The notes below the pieces were generated by a model. The model saw nothing but the letters and a program-made list of their open reading frames with translations. It searched no databases and was not told where the DNA came from. A stretch of 64,000 nucleotides of DNA from Phaeodactylum tricornutum CCAP 1055/1 (taxonomy: Eukaryota; Bacillariophyta; Bacillariophyceae; Surirellales; Neidiaceae), in the NCBI RefSeq assembly GCF_000150955.2, contig NC_011686.1:248001-312000 (forward strand), in the 5' to 3' direction. The first letter of the stretch is position 1. Every line of letters begins with the position of its first letter. Positions 42,444-53,476 of this stretch are shown in pieces. Made by a program: the position numbers and the translations under genes.

Positions 42444-43063
42444 AAATAAAGGAATCCCTGTATAATAGAATGCGGCGTTAATTTACGATGCGCAGTACCG
42501 ATACAGTCTGTTTTCTGGTGCCGGAATTGGGAGAAGGAAAGGCAGACGCATGACATTCGATGCGACTGCGGAGCTGACCGATCAACGAAAGTGATCTCAA
42601 AAGTAGAGTTAGTTAGCATCGGCGTTCTTTTGCATTCGGACCATGTCAATTCTTCCGACTCCGATTCCAAAGAACAGCGAACAACCAATCTGTAAAGTTA
42701 AAGATCTCTCTCTACTACTCTAGCTAGAGTAGAGAGGAGTACTTGATGAGTTTTGTTCCTGGGGTTTCGATAGCTGCAACAACTCGTTGGGATCCGGCTG
42801 TGAAACGCTAGCTCTAGACTGCACAAAAGTCTGGTTCGAACCCTACTATCTATCGAGGGTTTGCTTGGATCGGGTGACTGACAACTTTTCCCAAGGTTGA
42901 CGTCACCCAAATCTTGGACGTCATCGTGATGCGAGAGACGAGAGGACGGGCTCACACATCATTCTTCGGTTCTCGTCCGTCGACACATCGACAACATCAC
43001 AAAAAAGGAGAAAGCAGTTCTGTAGCAGACTGCCTGGTCTCACCAGATCTGAACCCCTTCAGG
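42444..43063. other. intergenic region
   Basis: No convincing ORF. It holds a near-palindrome around 42708-42738 (CTAG centre with arms rich in CTCT/AGAG) and an isolated B-box-like ggttcgaaccc at 42833-42843 without the rest of a tRNA. Confidence 0.4.
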
Positions 43064-43797
43064 ATGTTGAGCCGAGGATACGCTACGGCGGCTCTGGCCT
43101 TATTAGTGGCAGCGGCTGCCCATCATGCGTCGGCTTTTACTTCGAATTGTAAGTGACGGGAGAGGGGAGCAAAAGTGTTGGATGATGGTTGTTGGCATGT
43201 GCAGGTGTATCTTTGAAATTTGTGGATGGATTCCGTAAGTCCTTTGAATTCTACACGGAACTCAGTAGTGACTCAGTGAGAAAGGGAATTTCAGGATGGT
43301 ATCTTCGGCACTTTCACAAATTTGATCACGCCTTGGACCGTTCCAACAAGATACGGGCAGGATTTCGCACAGAAAGTTGATTGCTGTGTAGACATGATCA
43401 ACAGTATTCGACCCGCCATGGTTGGATCTCTCCCGTCCCCACTCGTCACGTCGTGCACGGATTCTTTTGGCCAGAATCCGGGTGTGATCGACATCACACA
43501 GTCGAGTATTCCGTTGCCTAGATGTGTGGTATGTTTTGCGACACAAGGTTTTGGATGTCGCATTCGGATACCGAATTCCACTTTACTGTTGTGGCTGTTA
43601 ATTCAAAAGGAATCGTGATCTTGCAACGACAATCCGCTTATCGTTTCCGGGTACCTAAACACGTACGCACTATTCAGGAATTGACATCCCCCGACGACAT
43701 CACGATCTACAACGGGCTGCTGGCCGACCGACGAAAAAGTGTGCCCTTTGTTCAGCCCGGTGTCGTCTATATGGGCTGTTTGACGAGCAAAGACTAG
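43064..43797 (+). CDS. plastid-signal exon and small downstream coding pieces, gene model unresolved
   Basis: Exon 43064-43148 encodes 28 residues, an excellent signal with a plastid motif (LALLVAAAAHHASAFTSN; cleavage ASA|F), and is followed by a gtaagt donor. Coding-like stretches follow in two frames: plus 43319-43520 (TPWTVPTRYGQDFAQKVDCC, DMINSIRPAMVGSLPSP) and 43550-43797 (TEFHFTVVAVNSKGIVILQR, ending YMGCLTSKD with a stop at 43797). I could not find one splice pattern that links all three. Alternatively the signal exon belongs to the carboxylase gene: joining it to an acceptor at 43861-43862 keeps that gene's frame. The stop at 43797 lies only 10 bp before the carboxylase ATG. No family is recognised for the downstream pieces. 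Confidence 0.4.
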
Positions 43798-43807
43798 GTG
43801 ATCGATC

Positions 43808-46800
43808 ATGACGAATCGCTTGTTTCGATGTCTCACGCTGTGCCTTTGTTTGCATTCTGCAGCACCCGCCGCCTTTCTTTCGAACGGTCTGGCCAAAGTT
43901 CAGCGTCAAAATGTCGTCGGCGTATCGCGTGAGAACGACCGTGGTCTCGATACGGCACTCTGGTCGACTCTCGACGAGCCCATCACACTCGGCGGCGTCA
44001 AAGCGCTAGAGGACTACGTCAAGGAACGCGGAGGGAACCTCCCTATTCGCAAAGTACTGATTGCCAACAACGGTATGGCTGCGACCAAGTCCATCCTTTC
44101 CATGCGCCAATGGGCCTACATGGAGTTGGGAGATGAACGAGCCATCCAGTTTGTTGCCATGGCGACTCCCGAGGATCTCAAGGCCAATGCCGAATTCATC
44201 CGTCTCGCTGATTCCTTCGTCGAAGTCCCCGGTGGTTCCAGTGCCAACAACTACGGAAACGTCGACGTGATTTGCAAGCTTGCCCAGGAGCAAGGTGTGG
44301 ATGCCGTCTGGCCCGGCTGGGGTCACGCCTCGGAAAAGCCCGCGCTTCCCGATGGGCTCGCCAAGATTGGCGTCAAGTTTATTGGACCTCCGGCTCCAGT
44401 CATGAGCGTGCTTGGAGACAAGATTGCGGCCAATATTTTGGCGCAAACCGCGAACGTCCCCTCTATCCCATGGAGTGGAAGCTTTGGCGGTACCGATGAT
44501 GGTCCCCTCCAGGCTGACTTGACCGACGAAGGTACTATCCCTGATGACATCTTTGAAAAGGCAACTTGCCGCAATGTCGAAGAAGCGATTCAAGCGGCCG
44601 AAAAGATTGGCTACGAGGAAGGTCTAATGATCAAGGCTTCCGAAGGTGGTGGGGGAAAAGGTATCCGATTCGTTGACAACGAAGAGGATCTCCGGAATGC
44701 CTTTATCCAAGTACAGAGTGAGGTTATTGGAAGTCCAATTTTCATCATGCAGCTTTGCAAGAACGCTCGTCACTTGGAAGTCCAGATTGTCGGAGACGAA
44801 CACGGGAATGCTGTCGCTCTGAACGGTCGTGACTGTTCTACCCAACGCCGTTTCCAAAAGATTTTTGAAGAAGGCCCGCCCACCATTGCCAAAGTCGACA
44901 CTTTTGACGAGATGCAGAAGGCTGCGCAACGGTTGACCCAGACAATTGGTTACGTCGGTGCCGGAACTGTTGAGTACCTCTACAACGCCGCCACAGACAA
45001 GTACTTCTTCCTCGAGCTCAACCCGCGTTTGCAAGTTGAGCATCCCGTCACAGAAGGTATCACCGGTGTCAATATGCCCGCAACTCAATTGCAGGTTGCC
45101 ATGGGTATTCCTCTCTACAATATACCTCAGATTCGTCACCTTTACGGCAAGGAGGATATTTACGGGACAGACAAGATTGACTTTATGGTAGAAAAGTACA
45201 AGCCGATTGACACCCACGTGATTGCCGCCCGTATCACTGCTGAGAACCCAGACGAAGGCTTCAAGCCCACTTCCGGTTCGATTGAACGCATCAAGTTCCA
45301 GTCAACAAGCAATGTGTGGGGATACTTCAGCGTGGGAGCCAATGGAGGCATCCACGAGTTTGCTGACAGCCAATTTGGTCACCTCTTCGCCAAGGGAGCT
45401 ACGCGTGAGCAAGCGCGCAAGTCCCTTATTCTCGCTCTAAAGGAAATCGAAGTTCGTGGAGAAATCCGTACCACAGTCGAATACTTGGCTCAGTTGCTAG
45501 AAACGAAGGAGTTCATTGAGAACACTATCGACACATCCTGGTTAGACGGTATCATTAAGTCGAAGAGTGTCCAGATTGAAATGCCGGAAGACCTGACTGT
45601 TATCTCAGCTGCGGTCTTCAAAGCTTTCAAGCACGTTGAAGAGGCCGTCGAAGATGTCAAGGAAAGCTTCCGTAAGGGACAAGTGTCAGTCGGCGGAGTT
45701 CCTGCAATGAACTCGTTTGATATCGAAATCGCCTACAAGGATACCAAATACACTTTCCACGTTGAGCGTACGGCCGAGGATCTTTACCTGTTGAGTTGCG
45801 CTGGAAATACTATTGAAGTGAGACTCACCTTAACGGCAGAGAGCGCCATTTTGGCCACTTTTGGCGGCGAGACCCACCGGATCGACGGTATGGACGAGCC
45901 GCTCGGTTTGCGTTTGGTTCTGGACGGCAACACGATCTTGATGTGAGTTCGTCAATCATACTTGGAAACGAATTTACGCTTCGGACTTCTTCTTACCCGT
46001 CTCTTTCGAATCTTAGGCCTACCATTTTTGATCCCTCGGAACTTCGCACTGATGTCACTGGCAAGGTTGTCCGTTTCTTGCAGGACAACGGTGGAAGTGT
46101 GGAGGCCGGACAACCCTTCGTGGAAGTTGAAGCAATGAAGATGATTATGCCCCTTAAGGCCACCGAGAGCGGGAAAATTACGCATAATCTCTCCCCAGGA
46201 TCTGTCATTTCTGCTGGAGACTTACTCGCTTCTCTGGATCTCAAGGACCCTTCCAAGGTCAAGAAGATTGTGACATTCGAGGGCGAATTCAAGATCCCGT
46301 CGGTTGCTCTTGAAACCGCTGCTACGGATATGATTTCACACATTCTTGCCGGATACCAGGGGGACGCGGAGTTTGCTGCCAATGCTGCGTTTGAGGATAT
46401 TGAAGACGTCGAGACGGCTGCGACTCTAGTAACTGACACACTCAATGAATTCTTGCGAGTCGAGAAAATCTTTAACGGTCGGCTCTTGGACGATGTCGTT
46501 CGTGATCTCACCAAGGCGAATTCCGAAAACCTTGATCACGTGATCGCTGAAATTCAAGCCCATTTGAATGTCCGTCTCCGCAGCCAGCTGATCTTGGCCA
46601 TGCTCCGTCAAGTTGAGACTTTTTCTGACCGTTTTGGTGTTGCGGAAATCTCGGGTGACTTGCTAGCGGCTTTGGAAGAGCTCCAGACTTTGAAGGACAA
46701 GATGTACGGTGAGATCACTCTTGCAGCTGATACCATCATTCGCCAATCGAAGATTCCGTCGTTCGAAAGCCGTGTCGAAGAACTTCGCGCTCAGCTTTCT

Positions 46801-49800
46801 GATACAGAGACCGACTTGGTAAAACTCTCTAAGAGCCCGACTCTTTCTGCTGGTGTCGACTTGTTGACATACCTGTTCACAGATTCTGATGGATTGGTCC
46901 GCTCGGCCGCCGTCGAAGTCTACGTTCGTCGTGTCTACCGGGCCCACCGCATGTTGGATTTGTCGGTGGAGGATAAGAGCGGCCGCCTCACTTGCAGTTT
47001 CACCTTTCAATTTTCTGATGTCCCTGAAAACGAAGCCCCGACTCGACAGGGTCTACTAAGCGTTGTTGCTTCCATGGACTCATTCAAGTCTGACTTTGCC
47101 AACATTCTTGAGGACATGTCCGAGGCGATTGGCGAAAAGCCTGCTACGTCTGATGGTCGGCCGCTTACGGCGCTGCACATCGCCATGGCTGATGGTGAAA
47201 TGGGAGAATTTTCTGTCGTAGAAGGAGTTCTTGCGAGCGAAAAGCCCAAACTGATCGCTATGGGTGTGCGAACAGTAAACTTTGTTGTACCCAACAAGAA
47301 AAAGGAGCCGTCGTACTTTACGTTTCCGCAAGCCGATAATTACAAGGAGGACCGCCTTCGCCGAAATATGCGCCCCACATTCCACCACCTTTTGGAACTT
47401 GCTCGCTTGACAAGTAATTTTGACGCTGAGCGTATTCCTGCAATTGGCAAAAACGCTCAGGTTTATATTGGTACAGAAAAGTCGGAGCGACCTGTCCGTG
47501 GAGGACCGCCTCAGGTTGTTTTCGTCCGTGCCATCTCGCACAGCAGTGGATTGGTCACCGATGTTGGGGCTCTTCGCGCTCTTCAACAAGGTCTGGATGA
47601 ACTCGAAAGAGCGCAGTCGAACTCGAAGGTCAATCTCCAGTCGTCCTCTCGTATCTTCTTGCACTCGCTTCACGAGCTTGAGGGGACAACTCCACAAGAA
47701 GTCTCGGCTCGCTTTAAGGCAGTAATGAGCTCGCTCAAGAGCAAGCTCGCTACCCGTCTTTTGAAATTGCGCGTCGACGAAATTGAAGTAAAGCTTCGTA
47801 TCGCTTCGAAGAGCGAAGACGGGAGCCCGATTGTCCAGAATGTTCGTCTTGTAGGATCTTCGATGGAAGGTGAATGGCTCGGAGCCACAACCTACATTGA
47901 AAAACCCGATCCCGTCACTGGAGTGACAACCGAGTTCTGCGTGTTAGACGAAAGTGGCGAAGCCAACATGTGCTTTCTTGATCCTTACGGTACTTCCAAT
48001 ATTATCCAGACCAAGCGAGCAATCGCCCGTCGCGTCGGATCCACCTACGCATACGATTTCCTCGGTCTTCTGGAGGTTGCCTTGATTGGTGAATGGGAAC
48101 AGCACATCAACAGCCTCGAGCTTGACACTGGAGTCACTATCCCTACTGACTTGTTTGAATCTCAGGAATTGATTGAAGACGAAGACGGGAACCTTGTTCT
48201 TGGTAGTCGGGTTGTCGGAACCAATAAGATAGGTATGGTAACTTGGGTTGTCAAGATGAAGACTCCGGAATACCCCGAAGGACGTGAAGTTGTTGTAATT
48301 GCCAACGACGTTACTGTCCAGAGTGGATCATTCGGTGTGGAAGAGGACGAATTGTATTATAAAGCCTCTGTGTACGCCCGTGAACGCAAACTTCCTCGTG
48401 TCTACATTGCATGCAACGCAGGAGCCCGTATCGGTCTTGTTGACGAGCTGAAGGAGAAGATCAACATCAAATTTAACGATCCTACGAACCCCAACAAAGG
48501 ATTTGAATATTTGTACCTCACGGACGAAGACTACAAAGCTCTCCCCGAAGGAGCTCTTATTGCTAGTAAGGTAAATGAGGGCTGGGCTCTTTCCGATATT
48601 ATCGGAACCAAGCACGGTATTGGCGTGGAGAACTTGCAAGGCAGTGGAAAAATTGCCGGAGAAACATCACGATCGTACGACGAAATCTTTACTCTTAGTT
48701 ACGTCACTGGACGAAGTGTCGGTATCGGGGCGTATCTTGTGCGCCTCGGACAGCGCGTCATTCAAATGAAACAGGGGCCGATTATCCTGACCGGCTTCTC
48801 CGCATTGAACAAGCTTCTCGGACGCGATGTGTACACGTCAAATAATCAGCTCGGAGGACCGCAGGTTATGCAGCCTAATGGTGTATCTCATGACATTGTT
48901 GACGACGATCAGGAGGGAGTCACCTCAATAATGAAATGGTTGAGTTTTGTTCCCAAGACCGTCGGTGCTCTTCCGGCTTGCCGTGAATCTGCTGACCCGG
49001 TGGACCGCCCGGTCGCCTGGCGCCCGACTCCTACTCCCTATGACCCTCGGCTCATGCTTTCCGGCACGGCTGATGTGCCAGGATTCTTCGACAAGGGGAG
49101 CTGGAAGGAATATCTCAGTGGATGGGGTAAGAGTGTTGTCATTGGACGCGGTCGCCTTGGAGGTATCCCTATGGGAGCCATTGCTGTCGAGACTCGCCTC
49201 GTGGACAAAGTCATCCCTGCCGACCCGGCTGACCCCAACTCGCGAGAAGCCATTCTTCCCCAGGCCGGCCAGGTACTCTTCCCTGACTCTTCGTACAAGA
49301 CTGCCCAAGCTCTTCGTGACTTCAACAAGGAAGGCCTTCCGGTTATGATTTTTGCCAACTGGCGGGGATTCTCTGGCGGCAGCCGCGATATGGCTGGTGA
49401 AGTTCTCAAGTTCGGTGCAATGATTGTAGATGCCCTGCGTGAATACGAGAATCCCGTGTACATTTACTTGCCGCCCCACGGAGAACTCCGCGGAGGATCC
49501 TGGGTAGTTGTGGACCCAACCATCAACCAAGAGAAGATGGAAATGTACGCTGACCCCGATTCTCGTGGAGGCATTCTCGAACCTGCCGGTATCACCGAGA
49601 TCAAGTTCCGTACGCCCGATCAACTGAAGGTAATGCACCGTCAGGACCCGCAACTCAAGTTGCTTGACGCTGAACTGGAAATGTGCGAAATGGAAGATGA
49701 CAAGGCCGCTATTAAAGAACAAATTATCGCTCGTGAAGAGCAGCTCAAACCAGTATACTTGCAGGCGGCCACCGAGTTTGCGGATTTACACGACAAGACA

Positions 49801-50130
49801 GGTCGCATGAAGGCCAAGGGTGTGATTCGCGAGGCTGTACCGTGGGAGCAATCCCGCGAATTCTTTTTCTGGCGTGCTAAGCGCCGCATGTTGGAAGACG
49901 CCGCCGCGGGTCAAATGCGCCAGGGTGACGCATCCTTGACTAAGGACTCTGCAACGGACTTGCTCAAGGATGTCTTTTCCGGAGATTGGAATGACGACAA
50001 GGCGGTGGCGGATTTCTTTGAATCAAATGCTTCCGACGTCGCCGACAAGGTCAAGGCCGTCAAGGCTGCTGGTGTGCAGGCGAAGATCGATGCTCTCAAA
50101 AAGGAATTGGACGGGTTGGAATTCATGTAA
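43808..50130 (+). CDS. ACC1: acetyl-CoA carboxylase, multidomain, plastid type
   Basis: Exons 43808-45942 and 46017-50130, split by a 74-bp intron, join to 6249 nt or 2082 residues. It makes malonyl-CoA, the first committed step of fatty acid synthesis. The N-terminus is a signal peptide ending SAAPAA, followed by FLSN, the diatom plastid motif. The biotin carboxylase domain spans about 60-570 (VLIANNGMAATKSI, ASEGGGGKGIRFV, FLELNPRLQVEHPVTEGITG). The biotin site is EAMKM with Lys 753. The central region follows (about 830-1400), then the carboxyltransferase domain (about 1400-2000; VIANDVTVQSGSFG, CNAGARIGL, FANWRGFSGGSRDM). The intron lies just before the biotinyl domain. All catalytic parts are present and length matches the eukaryotic enzyme. 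A second plastid-signal exon at 43064 may provide an alternative N-terminus. Confidence 0.96.
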
Positions 50131-50405
50131 AAATATGATCCTATATTTGAATTTTGTGAATTCTCCACACGGAGATTGCATTTGAATACAATGCGTGATG
50201 ACGATTCAAAAGAAGCAACAATAATACGAATAAAATAAGCTTGATCGTCTACGTGGCTCCACACAAACATTTGCGACCGTGCTGTGCTATCACATGGCAT
50301 TTCGATGCGAGATCTGTAAATAGGTTGGTATTTTACAGCGTGGAGATTGTTAAGCCAGCGCATGAATTTATAGCTACCGTGACGAGTCTGTGTTTTGATT
50401 CACTG

Positions 50406-51329
50406 TCAGTCCAGGGGAATTTGAAACGCCTTAGTGGTTCCGAACGTGCAATGAACGCTGGCTACGCGATGGTAGAGGATTCCTGGACGAGTTTTATCAC
50501 ATCCTGAGTCCAGCCGTAACGTATCTTCCAAACGCTCGCGTATCGTCGACAGATCTCCGGGGAAGCTAGCCACCGAAACGTGAAACGTTGGTGGGTCGTA
50601 GTAGTGTGACAATCGATACAAATCCATGACCTCATCGACTACCTTTACCAACTCACGTAGTATATGGTTTGAGACGACGGACCAGGCGAAGAAAGATCTA
50701 GTCTTCTCCTCGTTGACGAGCACGACAGGTTTTGACGAAACAATCGGGATCAGTGCGGTATGGTTGTTCTCGCCCCGGAAAGCGTCCGCTATGCGGCTCT
50801 CGAGACGTATCCTCAATTGTCTGACGAACGAATCGATACAGGCGATGTGGACGTAAAAGGGCCGAGCCAGCGACACGTGGAATGAAGCCGTAGGGTGGGG
50901 TGCTACCAGTACTCCCGATTGCCCAAATTCTTGCAAAACCCGTCGACAGCGTTCGGCAAAGGCACCGATCTGGTCGTCGGGGTCCGACGGATTCCGGAGG
51001 GTGGACGTGACGTCCAAAAAGACGTGTCCCGCCCAATTGCCTACCCGATGTGGTACCGTTCTGGTAAAAAGGCCCGTCACCGACTCGTTGAGGCGTGTGT
51101 CGTCCGGACCGCTAGCAATAATCGTCACACACCCTAGAGTCTGGGAGGGTATCACGGTGGAGTGCGATTCCGGAGGGGATTCAGCGGAAACCGCGAGTAT
51201 CGCGTCGAGTGGTTGCTGCCCCATTCTATTCTCTCCGCAATCACAGTCGCAGTCATTATGGCTATTGGATGCACAACTGTCGCTGTCGTAACAGGCTAGC
51301 AAATCCATCGCAACTGAACGGGAAGCCAC
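50406..51329 (-). CDS. USB1: U6 snRNA phosphodiesterase Usb1
   Basis: 307 residues, one exon. Two HxS motifs of the 2H phosphoesterase fold are present: FHVSLARP (about 151-158) and FHVSVASF (about 249-256). The start, MDLLACYDSDS, matches the usual short acidic Usb1 leader, so the true start may be the second Met at 51308. Around the first motif lies PHPTASFHVSLARPFYV, and VGNWAGHVFLDV marks the beginning of the fold. Usb1 trims the U tail of U6 RNA and leaves a protected 3' end, in the nucleus. The N-terminal Asn/Asp/Cys-rich stretch (CDCDCG) is low complexity and of unknown use. The gene is convergent with the carboxylase gene, with 275 bp between stops. Confidence 0.85.
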   Translation of the reverse strand: MASRSVAMDLLACYDSDSCASNSHNDCDCDCGENRMGQQPLDAILAVSAESPPESHSTVIPSQTLGCVTIIASGPDDTRLNESVTGLFTRTVPHRVGNWAGHVFLDVTSTLRNPSDPDDQIGAFAERCRRVLQEFGQSGVLVAPHPTASFHVSLARPFYVHIACIDSFVRQLRIRLESRIADAFRGENNHTALIPIVSSKPVVLVNEEKTRSFFAWSVVSNHILRELVKVVDEVMDLYRLSHYYDPPTFHVSVASFPGDLSTIRERLEDTLRLDSGCDKTRPGILYHRVASVHCTFGTTKAFQIPLD

Positions 51330-51699
51330 GCATGTTCCAAAAGCCCATGGTGAGATCTATGCACGAGCGGTAAGAATCGAACGATGAATATTCTCGAACG
51401 TGCATTTACTGCTTGTTTGTGCTTTCAAGTCGACGATACATCCTACGTAAACGATTTATACTTGATCCATTATGGTGTTTTTGAGTCTCTTTGGAGTCGC
51501 CGAGATGTCTTAAAAATATCCTTTCAATATATCGAAGGCTCTAGAAGGATCGTTGGTGAGTCTCATACCTGTCCACTCCAGTAGATGAGAACACAAGCCA
51601 CAACGTTCGTGTTATCTTTCTCTATATCCGTTAACACTCAAGCATTCGACCAAAAGTACAAAACTAACGAACGAGTAACACCTTGCCGTAACATCCAAA
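51330..51699. promoter_or_regulatory. shared upstream region of USB1 and ALG2
   Basis: 370 bp between divergent starts. No clear motif was singled out. Confidence 0.4.
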
Positions 51700-53256
51700 A
51701 TGACCACTGACACTGCCGCTTTGTCGGACACGACGAACAAGCCGCTACAGGTCGTGTTTCTGCATTTGGATTTGGGGATTGGGGGCGCGGAGCAGCTTGT
51801 CCTGCAGTTGGCGCACGCGTCGGCCTCTCCACACGTGGGACACGAGGTGCATCTCGTTACGACCCGGTGCGATCCCACCCACTGCTTTGCATCGGTCCAA
51901 CCGGGAGGCGACCTGCACGATGCCCTGCACGTGAAAGGACAATGGATTCCCGCGGACCTGTGCGGCTACGCTCGCGCCTTTTGCAGTACCCTCCGTGTTC
52001 TCTATCTGAGTTTCTGGATTGCCCGTCGTTGGCCCGACGTGGACCTCATTGTGGTTGACGTGCTGCCCACGCCGCTCCCTTTTTTGCGATATCTTAGTCA
52101 CGCCGCGTTGTTGTTTTACTGCCACTTTCCCGATCAACTGCTCGTTCGACAACCGTCGGCGTCGGGGCGTGTATCGCAGAATCATCGCGCACTCGCGCTG
52201 GCCAAACACTACTACCGACAACTCCTGAATGCAGTGGAAGAGCTGTCTATGCGTCACGCCGACCTGTGTGTGGTAAACAGTTGCTTTACCCAACAAACGG
52301 TCCGAAACACCTTTCCCTCCTCCTTTCCCGAGCCCAATCCATTGCCGGTTCTCTATCCCGCCCTGGATGTTGCCTCTCTCGATCGACAACAACAGCAACA
52401 AGAAAAACTCGAGGGAGCGCCCAGCATTGTCGATTTAATATCTTCCTCCTCAAACAAGAAGAAAAATCTGATAGTTTCGCTCAATCGCTACGAACGTAAA
52501 AAGAATTTGGATTTGTTGATACGTGCCGCAGCTTGGCTGCGACAACACAACCAACCGATGCCCGAAGCCGTCGCGAACCAGACGGAGCAGACCCACTTTG
52601 AAATCGTCATTGCCGGTGGCTACGACGTGCGCAACGTAGAAAATGTGGAATACCGTGCCGAACTGGAACAACTCGCCAACCAGCTCAACGTCCCCGTTAC
52701 CTTTCTGCAATCCATCGACGATGGGACCCGTGCGTCGCTCCTCGCTCATGCTTTGTGCGTGGTATACACGCCGACGGGGGAACATTTTGGCATTGTACCG
52801 CTCGAGGCCATGTATGTGGGTACACCCGTGGTGGCTGTTGATGACGGAGGACCGAAGGAAACGATTCGACACGGAGTCACGGGATTCCTGTGTCAGCCCA
52901 CACCGGCTGACTTTGGTCAAGCCCTACAAACGCTGCTGAACGATCCGGAACATGCGGAGCGCATGGGACGGGCCGGGCGGGAACACGTTCGGGATACCTT
53001 TGGAGAAGAGAGATTATGGCGTGAATGGAATAGCTTGACACAACAAGCCGTACAGAAAGCTCGAAAACGACGATCGGAACACTCCAGATCCCAGTATCGT
53101 ATACTGCACGTACTGTTGTACTTGGGAGAAGCTCTGTTTATTGCAATAGTGTGTCTAATATTGACGTTCGTGTTGCAATATGCCGGTGTTTTGGGACAGA
53201 GCGGTTCAATATTCGGCAGCGTCAAGGACATGATGCGTGGTCGGGATGAGTTCTGA
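51700..53256 (+). CDS. ALG2: alpha-1,3/1,6-mannosyltransferase ALG2
   Basis: 518 residues, one exon, GT4-type glycosyltransferase. N-terminal Rossmann domain: VVFLHLDLGIGGAEQLVLQL (about 15-34) and HEVHLVTTRCDPTHCF; VDVLPTPLPFLRY and LLFYCHFPDQLL are typical of ALG2. The C-terminal domain has SLNRYERKKNLDLLI and the EX7E catalytic element in GEHFGIVPLEAMYVGTPVV (about 360-378). A hydrophobic segment near the C-terminus (about 470-498) could hold it to the ER membrane. ALG2 adds the second and third mannose to the lipid-linked N-glycan precursor on the cytosolic ER face. Poly-Gln and Ser/Lys-rich insertions between domains (about 228-250) look like linker expansion. Confidence 0.88.
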   Translation: MTTDTAALSDTTNKPLQVVFLHLDLGIGGAEQLVLQLAHASASPHVGHEVHLVTTRCDPTHCFASVQPGGDLHDALHVKGQWIPADLCGYARAFCSTLRVLYLSFWIARRWPDVDLIVVDVLPTPLPFLRYLSHAALLFYCHFPDQLLVRQPSASGRVSQNHRALALAKHYYRQLLNAVEELSMRHADLCVVNSCFTQQTVRNTFPSSFPEPNPLPVLYPALDVASLDRQQQQQEKLEGAPSIVDLISSSSNKKKNLIVSLNRYERKKNLDLLIRAAAWLRQHNQPMPEAVANQTEQTHFEIVIAGGYDVRNVENVEYRAELEQLANQLNVPVTFLQSIDDGTRASLLAHALCVVYTPTGEHFGIVPLEAMYVGTPVVAVDDGGPKETIRHGVTGFLCQPTPADFGQALQTLLNDPEHAERMGRAGREHVRDTFGEERLWREWNSLTQQAVQKARKRRSEHSRSQYRILHVLLYLGEALFIAIVCLILTFVLQYAGVLGQSGSIFGSVKDMMRGRDEF

Positions 53257-53476
53257 ATGTTGACGGTATCGAGACTGAAGTGCCATCCTACTGTTTTGAT
53301 GTGGTAAGGGACGAAGTCCACTTCGTTCAACGATTAACACTATACTGTGTAATAACTGTACTATGTAGTATGACAAGATCCCATCAATTACAGTCGCTAT
53401 TGCGCTTTACGTTGATTAAAGCACGTAACTCCTCCTCGTGTGAATTGCGCTCTTCTGCTCTACTTGGCTGAATTTT

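Noticed and set aside
42706-42738. Near-palindrome of CTCT/AGAG with CTAG centre
   Set aside because: Arms pair only with a 3-nt bulge and are simple in sequence; no function can be argued.
42833-42843. B-box-like ggttcgaaccc suggesting a tRNA
   Set aside because: No T-stem beyond the palindrome, no D or anticodon arm and no A box at the right distance on either strand.
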